DNA of 18,637 bases, from NCBI GenBank assembly GCA_028694095.1, contig JAQUTZ010000006.1, positions 1-18,637 of the forward strand, read 5' to 3'. A program made the translations under genes and the position numbers. The notes beneath the pieces are model-generated. The model was given only the letters and a program-made list of their open reading frames with translations. It ran no database searches and was not told the origin of the DNA. Positions 13,345 through 18,637 of the stretch are shown here, piece by piece (the stretch's first letter is position 1; each line of letters begins with the position of its first letter). This DNA is from Minisyncoccota bacterium. GTDB lineage: Bacteria > Patescibacteriota > Minisyncoccia > Minisyncoccales > MHMH01.

Positions 13345-15189
13345 ATGAAAAGGCCGGTGAAAATAATCTTTGCTTCAATATTTATCCTTTTTCTGGGAAC
13401 CTTTGCTTTCGCCCAGAGAGACCTGGAGGTTGATTATCCGGAAATGGGGGGGTTCAGTCCGGAAAACACCACGACCGTACTCCCCGAATACGTTAAATAT
13501 ATCTTTAATTTCTCCCTGGGGATATCGGGCGTTGTTGTTTTTTTAATTCTGGTTTATGCCGGTATCAGATATTTGACCTCGGCGGGAAATCCGGCAAAAC
13601 AAGGCGACTCTAAAAAGCAGATTTGGGCGGCATTACTGGGCTTGGCGGTGCTATTCGGCTCCTACCTTATTCTAACAACCATCAATCCCCAGCTGATTAA
13701 TCTGGATCCTCCAGAAAGGCAGGTTTTTGATGTAGGAGAATTGATAATTCCCGACATTACGCCCCCCGAAGAGCTTTCCTATTCCGTGATTCCGGTCGGC
13801 GGCTTACTGGCCAGCCTTTTTGATGATGAAAGGCTGGAAACCATTGAGGAGCTGTCCCAGGAAGTCAGAGATGTTTCAGAAGAATTGGCAACAGCTTCCC
13901 AGCAGCTGGCCTTACTTACTTCTCAGTGTACTTGCTCCAGGACTTCCCCGAGCTGTGCTGGTGAATGTTCCGGAGGATACTGCTCTGGCGATCCTTGCCC
14001 GGTAAGAGGAGAAATAGACCAAAAGCGCCAGGAAATAGAAGAGCTTCTTACAGACCCCGAAGAGGGATTAATGTATTGGAGGGGCGAGCTGGAAGAAGAA
14101 ATAGAAAGCTTCAGGGCGGTCTTTAACGACCTTAAGGAGGCCGAAGAGATGGTTAAATCTTGCCAAGGGTCCTTAAGCGAGGAAGGAAACACTCAAACTC
14201 TTTTGGGCTATAACGCACTGGATGAATATAGGCGCTATCTAGAAGAGTTTTATGAAATAAAAATCTTTGAGGAGATTAAGCCCTTTGAATATATATCCAT
14301 TAACAACCCTTTTTCTTTCGCCACTTTTTATTGCGCAGAGAGCCTGGATCCGACTTACGTGCCTATAGACGACATCATTGAAATAGAAATAGAAGAGGAT
14401 ATTCCTCTGCCGGAGGTTGAATGCAGCGATGAAATCAGGAGCGGCGAACCGATAGATAACGCTGAAGAGCTGGCCCAGATGATGCTCAATGAGCTCGATA
14501 ATATCAACAGCAATACCCAATTGGAAATTACCAACGCCCAAAACCAGGTTGCCCTTTCGGAACCCAGCGTTTGCACGGTATCAGTTTGTACCACTCAGTG
14601 CATATGGGTGCAGCAAACCTGCTGCGAGCCGTGCCCCGAAGAGGAAGAAGGAGACGACGGAGGAGACGGAGGAGACGGAGGAGACGGAGGAGACGGAGGA
14701 GAAGCCAGCCTATTGGATAGATTTTTATTGGGTTGGCTCAAAATTCCCGTAGCTTACGCTCAATGTTGTTGGGACTGCAGCTACTGTGACATACTCCCCT
14801 GCACAGGTAATGTCTGTCCCGGAGATGCTCCTAAAAACAGCCAAATAGCTGCTGCATTAAGCCAGGTTCGGGCCAGCTATTCCCAAATAGATTCTTCCAA
14901 TGAAAGAGTCAATAATTATATTAATGAAGAAGGAGTAGCCGACAGGTTGAAAATATCCAACTTCAAGGATCTTTTAGACGAAAACCAATATCCCTTAGCT
15001 AACTGCTATAACTCAGTAGAGGAGTATTTAAGGCTGGAGGCGGGAGAATCCGTTTCCTGGGAGGGACTGAATACCTGCACTTTTGCTAAAGAAGTGGGCT
15101 ATGAGGGCGTTGAGGACTGCTACGGCGGAACGGGAGACAGGTTCGACAACTTCTTCTGCTGCTATAGCGAGGTATCAGCCGTAGAATGA
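13345..15189 (+). CDS. Composite pilin: VirB2-like core with large cysteine-rich ectodomain
   Basis: Predicted secreted or membrane-anchored pilin-like protein of 614 residues. A signal peptide (MKRPVKIIFASIFILFLGTF, cleavage after AFA at 23) is followed by two hydrophobic helices (about 53-78 and 93-112). These flank the loop GIRYLTSAGNP and end in LTTINPQLI, a layout typical of VirB2-like T4SS pilins in CPR bacteria. Unlike normal pilins (about 100 residues), it continues for about 490 residues. These comprise a helical/coiled-coil stretch (160-310), clusters of cysteines (26 in all, none in the pilin core), an acidic GDGG repeat (436-452) and a hydrophobic segment ending KIPVAYAQ (456-473). 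A second Cys-rich region runs to the end. It diverges from the secretion operon and precedes a second pilin. The pilin core is well supported; the ectodomain function is unknown. Confidence 0.8.
   Translation: MKRPVKIIFASIFILFLGTFAFAQRDLEVDYPEMGGFSPENTTTVLPEYVKYIFNFSLGISGVVVFLILVYAGIRYLTSAGNPAKQGDSKKQIWAALLGLAVLFGSYLILTTINPQLINLDPPERQVFDVGELIIPDITPPEELSYSVIPVGGLLASLFDDERLETIEELSQEVRDVSEELATASQQLALLTSQCTCSRTSPSCAGECSGGYCSGDPCPVRGEIDQKRQEIEELLTDPEEGLMYWRGELEEEIESFRAVFNDLKEAEEMVKSCQGSLSEEGNTQTLLGYNALDEYRRYLEEFYEIKIFEEIKPFEYISINNPFSFATFYCAESLDPTYVPIDDIIEIEIEEDIPLPEVECSDEIRSGEPIDNAEELAQMMLNELDNINSNTQLEITNAQNQVALSEPSVCTVSVCTTQCIWVQQTCCEPCPEEEEGDDGGDGGDGGDGGDGGEASLLDRFLLGWLKIPVAYAQCCWDCSYCDILPCTGNVCPGDAPKNSQIAAALSQVRASYSQIDSSNERVNNYINEEGVADRLKISNFKDLLDENQYPLANCYNSVEEYLRLEAGESVSWEGLNTCTFAKEVGYEGVEDCYGGTGDRFDNFFCCYSEVSAVE
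14656..14700 (+). repeat. Five perfect 9-bp tandem repeats encoding Asp-Gly-Gly
   Basis: The unit GACGGAGGA occurs five times without mismatch (45 bp), in frame, encoding DGG five times in the ectodomain of the first pilin. Because the unit is a multiple of three, slippage would change linker length without breaking the frame. Confidence 0.95.
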
Positions 15190-15213
15190 CAATATTTTAA
15201 ATAGTGATATAAT
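15186..15213 (+). promoter_or_regulatory. Promoter of the second pilin gene
   Basis: ATGACA (15186-15191) as -35, a 16-bp spacer and a perfect TATAAT (15208-15213) with TGA before it (extended -10). The -35 overlaps the TGA stop of the first pilin gene. The leader is about 17 nt with a weak AGG near the ATG. Confidence 0.7.
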
Positions 15214-15236
15214 TAAAAAGAGAGATACAACAGGTC

Positions 15237-16241
15237 ATGTCTTTAAACAAAAAAAACTTATTTATTTTTTCAATTTTAGCCCTGGCCTTCTTATTTTCGG
15301 CTAACTTTGCTTTAGCCCAGAGAGGCCTGGAGGTCCCCCTTCTTATTGAAGTGGAGGGGGTGACTCTCACTGAAACTCCCATTCTCCCCGATTATGTAGA
15401 TTATATTTTTAATTTATCTGTAATTCTCGCTGCCCTAATTGCCTTTTTAAGCATAATATATGGAGGAGTGCGCCATTTAACCTCGGCGGGAAATCCGGCC
15501 GCTATGCAGGATGCTAATGACCAGATATTTGCCGGCGTAATCGGGCTGATTGTTATTCTCGGCTCCTGGATTCTTTTGACAACCATTAATCCGCAATTGA
15601 TAGTTATAAATCCCCAGAGAGGAGGAACCCCGGAAGCAATAGAAGGGACGGGCATATTTTTATGCCAGACCCAGGAACTGTCTCCGGATACCTGCGAAGG
15701 ACCGATCTTCGCAAACAGATCAGCGGTTTCCGACGAATTTAACGACGCTACCTCATATGTGATATTTAAGAACCCGGAAGATACTACTTACGGAGTGGTT
15801 CTCCATGAAGATCAATACGCTAAAGGTAATTGTGTAATAATTCTTTCTGGCGGTGGCGAGGAAGATATTAAGTATATGGAGTCGCTCGCCGGCGAGGTAT
15901 CGTCGCTTACGGTCTTTCGTCAGGGCTCTATTACCAGTGGCGGTGTAACTCTTTACGAAAAGAAAAACTATAACGAGGGATGTGGCTCTGGCGACTGTGA
16001 TCGGTGGCCGGCCTCAGGCGCTTATCGAAATGAATGGAACTTGAACCTCGACGAAACTGGATTATCTGTAAGGGTGGAGGGTAGTTATTTGGCTGCCCTT
16101 TGGGAGGGGGTAAATAATGGCGGCGTATGTCAGGTATTCACTGCCAGCGATCCAGACTTGGCAAGTGACAATATTGGAGTATGTGGTTTTTGGTCTAATT
16201 TAGGATGCTTTAGGACTGTTAGCGTGTTACCGATTCAGTAG
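15237..16241 (+). CDS. Composite pilin: VirB2-like core fused to a beta/gamma-crystallin-like region
   Basis: A 334-residue relative of the preceding gene. The signal peptide ends in ANFALA (cleavage after residue 27). Two hydrophobic helices (about 55-77 and 96-116) flank GVRHLTSAGNP and end in LTTINPQLI, as in its neighbour. The C-terminal part, from about 183, has Greek-key features of beta/gamma-crystallins. VVLHEDQYAKG leads to VSSLTVF; VTLYEKKNYNEG leads to LSVRVEG; and LAALWEGVNNGG leads to FRTVSVLPI. That makes three motif-like repeats of about 45-50 residues. Eight cysteines lie in the ectodomain and none in the pilin core. It has its own promoter and ends at a strong terminator. The pilin core is secure; the crystallin-like assignment is by motif only, but the match is good. 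Confidence 0.78.
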   Translation: MSLNKKNLFIFSILALAFLFSANFALAQRGLEVPLLIEVEGVTLTETPILPDYVDYIFNLSVILAALIAFLSIIYGGVRHLTSAGNPAAMQDANDQIFAGVIGLIVILGSWILLTTINPQLIVINPQRGGTPEAIEGTGIFLCQTQELSPDTCEGPIFANRSAVSDEFNDATSYVIFKNPEDTTYGVVLHEDQYAKGNCVIILSGGGEEDIKYMESLAGEVSSLTVFRQGSITSGGVTLYEKKNYNEGCGSGDCDRWPASGAYRNEWNLNLDETGLSVRVEGSYLAALWEGVNNGGVCQVFTASDPDLASDNIGVCGFWSNLGCFRTVSVLPIQ

Positions 16242-16254
16242 GAAATAATATAAG

Positions 16255-16289
16255 AAAAAAGCACTCTGGCATTTACCGGAGTGCTTTTT
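16255..16289. terminator. Bidirectional terminator after the pilin genes
   Basis: A 9-bp stem (16261-16269 with 16276-16284, including one G-T pair) with a 6-nt loop, flanked by six A and five T. It ends the pilin transcripts on the plus strand and the gene at 16295-17122 on the minus strand. Confidence 0.88.
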
Positions 16290-16294
16290 CTTGG

Positions 16295-17122
16295 TTAGTC
16301 AAAGACAACTTTCCATTCGCCGTCTACCTTTACGAGGTTATAGGCGACGGAGGGGTCGGTTGCGTCAGGATAGCTAGATGTGGCTTTCTTGAAGTAGAAG
16401 ATGCCCTCTATTCTGGCTTCGTCCCCCTCAATTTCCTGGCTTGTCACCTCGAACGACTCGAAGTTTTCTCTCCAGTCCTTACCTTCCTCGGAGTTCATAT
16501 ATCCTTCGAACTCCTCATTAGGCATTATTGGAGTCGTGTATTTCTTGAACTCGTCGTAGTCGCAGTCGACAAGAGCAGAGAGAAGGGCCGTGATCACCTC
16601 TTGGGGCGTTTCGGGTTCGGTGATAGCGGGTTCGGTGGTTCCCGTGGGAGTGGTCGTAGGCTGAGTTTCCACCTTGCGGAAATTCATCACCTTAACGAAC
16701 ATGTCCACCTCTTCTTCCTCGGGGACCAGGTAGATGAATCCTTTTTGGATCTTCCAGGCATCTCCAGGCTTTAGCTCTTTTTCAGGATTGAAGAGAGCTG
16801 CTACCTGTTCACCTTCCACGAAGATTCCTACGCCGCTCAGCTCGATGACAATAGTGGTATCGCTGCTGACGTTCTTAACCGTTCCAACGACGCGGAACTC
16901 GCCCATCTCTACCTTGAATTCCTCAAAGCTCATTTCGAGCTCGGGAGGGCCTTCAAAGTTGAGGGTGGCCTTGCCTCCGCCGGGTTGCTGGATGGTCTTG
17001 CCGGGGGTTGTGGTCGGGTTAACAGGAGTTTCCCCGTTCTCTCCCCCGCCGAGCAGTATGATGCCCGCGACGACAGCTGCGATAACCAGGACTACAGCAA
17101 TTGCTATCCATAGCTTTTTCAT
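16295..17122 (-). CDS. Membrane-anchored protein with FxLYD-like and NTF2-like domains
   Basis: Function unknown. The 275 residues begin with a basic MKK and a long hydrophobic helix (4-25) with no lipobox cysteine, so an uncleaved signal anchor with the rest outside is likely. Thr/Pro-rich linkers (31-50 and 153-173) separate two domains. The first (about 52-150) has the RVVGTVKNVSSDTTIVIEL pattern of FxLYD-type beta-sandwich domains. The second (about 172-275) ends YNLVKVDGEWKVVFD, as in NTF2-like/DUF4878 domains. By eye the gene is richer in G+C than dnaA or dnaN. It also has an unusually good Shine-Dalgarno (AAGGAGG), unlike its neighbours, which may point to acquisition. It is monocistronic between two terminators. 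Confidence 0.82.
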   Translation of the reverse strand: MKKLWIAIAVVLVIAAVVAGIILLGGGENGETPVNPTTTPGKTIQQPGGGKATLNFEGPPELEMSFEEFKVEMGEFRVVGTVKNVSSDTTIVIELSGVGIFVEGEQVAALFNPEKELKPGDAWKIQKGFIYLVPEEEEVDMFVKVMNFRKVETQPTTTPTGTTEPAITEPETPQEVITALLSALVDCDYDEFKKYTTPIMPNEEFEGYMNSEEGKDWRENFESFEVTSQEIEGDEARIEGIFYFKKATSSYPDATDPSVAYNLVKVDGEWKVVFD

Positions 17123-17129
17123 TTTCTTT

Positions 17130-17136
17130 CCTCCTT
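17130..17136 (-). promoter_or_regulatory. Strong Shine-Dalgarno for the FxLYD/NTF2-like gene
   Basis: AAGGAGG on the minus strand, 7 bp before the ATG at 17122. It is the only near-perfect ribosome binding site noticed in the window, and it fixes this start. Confidence 0.88.
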
Positions 17137-17180
17137 GTATTATTAAATTTTGAAGGTAGCTTTTACTGTCAGATGTCCGT

Positions 17181-17209
17181 ATGTTACCACCTTTTTACTA
17201 ATTTGTCAA
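17181..17209 (-). promoter_or_regulatory. Promoter of the FxLYD/NTF2-like gene
   Basis: On the minus strand a perfect TTGACA (17204-17209), a 17-bp spacer and TAACAT (17181-17186) preceded by TGG (extended -10). The leader is about 50 nt and ends in the strong Shine-Dalgarno. Confidence 0.75.
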
Positions 17210-17232
17210 TAGTCATTAGATTGTTTAAAAAT

Positions 17233-17259
17233 AAAAACCGTCATTTCTGACGGTTTTTT
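17233..17259. terminator. Hairpin terminator of the three-helix membrane protein gene
   Basis: An 11-bp perfect stem, AAAAACCGTCA with its complement (17233-17243 and 17248-17258), and a TTTC loop, with the A run giving the U tract on the minus strand. It lies just after the stop codon at 17265. Confidence 0.88.
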
Positions 17260-17264
17260 GTGCC

Positions 17265-17621
17265 CTACTTCCATTGCCTAATATATCGCCACTTTTCGGC
17301 GATAACAGAAGGAGTTTCCTTAAACATGAAATTAACCATGTCGCCGGCCTTAAATAGCAGAACACTGATGAATAGCAGTACTAAAGCGGAAACTATGGTT
17401 ACAGCTATTCCCGCTATTAGCGCGGGCAGGCTCCAGAGAAGAACGATAAGGGCAAAAATTTTTATTTGGCGGCTTTTTTTCGAGCAGAGAATGAGAGCCG
17501 AGGCTATTCCGGCGGCAAAAAGCATTATTATAGCTACAGCTCCTGCCGGTCCGGCGGTGGCTGTATCCGTCCATGCGTCCGGATACCAGACTCTTCCCCA
17601 AGCATTCAATAATTCAAACAT
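17265..17621 (-). CDS. Small three-helix membrane protein of unknown function
   Basis: Not recognised. The 118 residues have a short aromatic N-terminus (MFELLNAWGRVWYPDAW), three hydrophobic helices (about 26-46, 54-73 and 74-91) with a basic SKKSRQIK loop after the first, and a basic C-terminus (KWRYIRQWK). A GGAG Shine-Dalgarno lies 7 bp upstream of the ATG. It has a near-consensus promoter and its own terminator, so it is transcribed independently and perhaps strongly. It lies downstream of rsmA and upstream of the FxLYD/NTF2-like gene on the same strand; no functional link is evident. Confidence 0.8.
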   Translation of the reverse strand: MFELLNAWGRVWYPDAWTDTATAGPAGAVAIIMLFAAGIASALILCSKKSRQIKIFALIVLLWSLPALIAGIAVTIVSALVLLFISVLLFKAGDMVNFMFKETPSVIAEKWRYIRQWK

Positions 17622-17657
17622 CTTTACGCTCCATATGTATTTTTAGTGAACTATAAT

Positions 17658-17685
17658 ATTATACCAATTTTAAGCGAGTTGTCAA
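17658..17685 (-). promoter_or_regulatory. Near-consensus promoter of the three-helix membrane protein gene
   Basis: On the minus strand TTGACA (17680-17685), a 16-bp spacer and TATAAT (17658-17663) with TGG before the -10: both hexamers are perfect. The -35 contains the TGA stop of rsmA (17682-17684). Confidence 0.85.
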
Positions 17686-18509
17686 TAGTTATAATTTTCA
17701 GACAGCTTTATCCATTCCTGTAAAGAAAGAGTTTCGGCCCTTCGGCTGGGCTCAACGCCGTTTGCCTTAAGCCAGGCCTCGGTTTCCTTTTTATCCCTGC
17801 TGAGTTTTTTTGATAAATTATTGCCCAGCTGTTTTCTGGGCTGGGAGAAACCCGCCTTAACGATTTTAAAGAAAAGATCCGTATCCCCCATCGGGACGCC
17901 TTTGGGCGTTATTTTAATCAGCGCTGCATCGACTTCCGGCTGCGGCCAGAAAGATTTCTTGGAGATATAGGAAATAATTTTCGGTTCTGCGTAAGCTTGT
18001 ACCGATACGGCTAAAAGATTCATTCTCGGGGGCTTTTGGCAAATCCTCTGGCCGACTTCCTTTTGGACGACCAAAGTCATTGAAGAGGGCGGCTTTTCCG
18101 ACTCCAGAAAACGCCTTATGACCGGAGCTGTTAAGTAGAAGGGCAGATTACCCACCACCTTATAATTGTTTTCCTTTATTCCGCACTCACGGACATCAAT
18201 CCTTCTTATATCCCCCTGGACAACTTTCAAGTTAACGGCATCCCCGAGAGACTCTTTTAGAATTTTAACCATTCTAGGGTCTTTTTCCACCGCAATAACC
18301 TTGCCGGCTGTTTTTGTAATTTCCTTTGTGAGTTCTCCGGTTCCGGGCCCTATTTCCAAAACAGTGTCTTTACTGGTTATTTCCGCCGCTTTTACTATTT
18401 TTCTTACAATCCCCCTGTCAGCCAAGAAATTCTGGCCGAACCGCTTGGACGGCCGGGCTTGGTATTGCTTGAGCAGGGATTTTGGGTTTTTTGAAGAGAT
18501 TGAATCCAT
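17682..18509 (-). CDS. rsmA: 16S rRNA dimethyladenosine transferase
   Basis: Dimethylates two adjacent adenines near the 3' end of 16S rRNA (KsgA), a late step in small-subunit assembly. From the chosen start the protein has 275 residues, the usual family length. It opens with SKRFGQNFLADRGIVRKIV, followed by the SAM-binding motif VLEIGPGTGELT, the acidic VIAVEKD strand and VVQGDIRR. The catalytic motif is NLPFYLTAPV (NLPY class), and the C-terminal helical domain contains GFSQPRKQLGNNL. An in-frame ATG 90 bp upstream was rejected because it adds residues that do not look like the family and runs into the divergent promoter. The chosen ATG lies 6 bp from a -10 box. The gene may also be called ksgA. 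Confidence 0.95.
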   Translation of the reverse strand: MDSISSKNPKSLLKQYQARPSKRFGQNFLADRGIVRKIVKAAEITSKDTVLEIGPGTGELTKEITKTAGKVIAVEKDPRMVKILKESLGDAVNLKVVQGDIRRIDVRECGIKENNYKVVGNLPFYLTAPVIRRFLESEKPPSSMTLVVQKEVGQRICQKPPRMNLLAVSVQAYAEPKIISYISKKSFWPQPEVDAALIKITPKGVPMGDTDLFFKIVKAGFSQPRKQLGNNLSKKLSRDKKETEAWLKANGVEPSRRAETLSLQEWIKLSENYNY

Positions 18510-18515
18510 ATGATA

Positions 18516-18524
18516 ATTGTAGCA
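18516..18524 (-). promoter_or_regulatory. Extended -10 of rsmA, probably leaderless
   Basis: TGC-TACAAT on the minus strand (-10 at 18516-18521), with 6 bp to the rsmA ATG. No good -35 is present; the region where it would lie holds a DnaA box. Confidence 0.55.
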
Positions 18525-18527
18525 TAT

Positions 18528-18536
18528 TGTGGATAA
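18528..18536 (-). promoter_or_regulatory. Perfect DnaA box in the rsmA promoter
   Basis: TTATCCACA on the minus strand matches the canonical high-affinity DnaA box at all nine positions. It lies directly upstream of the rsmA extended -10, and 7 bp beyond it is the -35 of the divergent gene. Confidence 0.6.
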
Positions 18537-18542
18537 TCGGAC

Positions 18543-18571
18543 TTGACCCGCCTCTTTAAGGCTGGTATCTT
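18543..18571 (+). promoter_or_regulatory. Promoter of the divergent gene at the right edge
   Basis: TTGACC (18543-18548), a 17-bp spacer and TATCTT (18566-18571) preceded by TGG (extended -10). It points to the ATG at 18589. Confidence 0.55.
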
Positions 18572-18588
18572 TAAAGAAGAGCTTGAAT

Positions 18589-18637
18589 ATGGATAGCATA
18601 CCAGATTTGGCCCGTAAAACGATAATTAAGGCAGAAA
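18589..18637 (+). CDS. 5' end of an unidentified gene, cut by the window edge
   Basis: An ATG at 18589 opens a frame MDSIPDLARKTIIKAE with no stop before the edge (16 codons). It lies 17 bp after a promoter-like -10 and diverges from rsmA, which makes it a plausible gene. The visible part is too short to name a family. An AAGAAGAG stretch a few bases upstream may be a weak ribosome binding site. Confidence 0.5.
   Translation, partial: MDSIPDLARKTIIKAE

Noticed and set aside
15181..15192. UGA recoding as glycine (code 25)
   Set aside because: TGA stops at the ends of the first pilin and rsmA fall where the proteins naturally end and where promoters of the next genes begin; reading through would give nonsense.
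18510..18599. N-terminal extension of rsmA from an upstream in-frame ATG at 18599
   Set aside because: The 30 extra residues (MLSIFKLFFKDTSLKEAGQV...) do not resemble RsmA, cover the divergent promoter and the start of the opposite gene, and the internal ATG at 18509 gives the usual length.
1..18637. CRISPR arrays, tRNA or rRNA genes, insertion sequences, prophage genes
   Set aside because: No regularly spaced repeats, no tRNA-like cloverleaf with a TTCGA loop, no rRNA, and no transposase or integrase was noticed on either strand.

Overview
The window looks like a chromosomal segment around the replication origin of a Candidate Phyla Radiation (Patescibacteria) bacterium, most likely of the Parcubacteria group. 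This rests on the small, tightly packed genes, the weak or absent Shine-Dalgarno sequences, the dnaA/dnaN and rpmH-rnpA-yidD-yidC-jag core, and the PrgI/VirB4/TrbL-type secretion genes beside VirB2-like pilins, a set I associate with that group. TGA ends several genes (rsmA and the first pilin), so the standard bacterial code applies, not the UGA-glycine code of Gracilibacteria/Absconditabacteria. The placement is inference; no 16S gene is present.

Layout: a 3'-truncated tyrS (minus) diverges from a class A penicillin-binding protein gene (plus), which converges with and overlaps dnaN (minus). Then come a 206-bp dnaN-dnaA spacer with DnaA-box-like motifs and an AT trinucleotide tract, and dnaA (minus). 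Divergent from dnaA is the plus-strand operon rpmH-rnpA-yidD-yidC-jag, ending at a hairpin terminator at about 8.18 kb.

From 8.2 to 13.25 kb a six-gene minus-strand operon encodes a stripped-down type IV secretion-like apparatus. In transcription order it holds a TrbL/VirB6-like channel protein with a long basic tail, a helical hypothetical protein, PrgI (VirB3-like), a separate VirB4/TraC N-terminal domain protein, the VirB4-like ATPase, and a three-helix membrane protein. Gaps between genes are 1 to 6 bp. Divergent from it are two tandem pilin-like genes. Both encode a signal peptide and a two-helix VirB2-like core, but they carry very different ectodomains: a 26-cysteine coiled-coil and Gly-Asp repeat region in the first, a beta/gamma-crystallin-like Greek-key region in the second. 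I see no relaxase, coupling protein, VirB8/9/10 or VirB11.

The right end holds a membrane-anchored two-domain protein (FxLYD-like plus NTF2-like), a small three-helix membrane protein, rsmA/ksgA, and the first 16 codons of an unidentified divergent gene. Most transcription starts can be tied to sigma70-type promoters, many with a TGn extended -10. Those of tyrS, the first pilin and rsmA lie so close to the ATG that the mRNAs should be leaderless or nearly so. The most novel material is the pair of composite pilins next to the minimal secretion operon.
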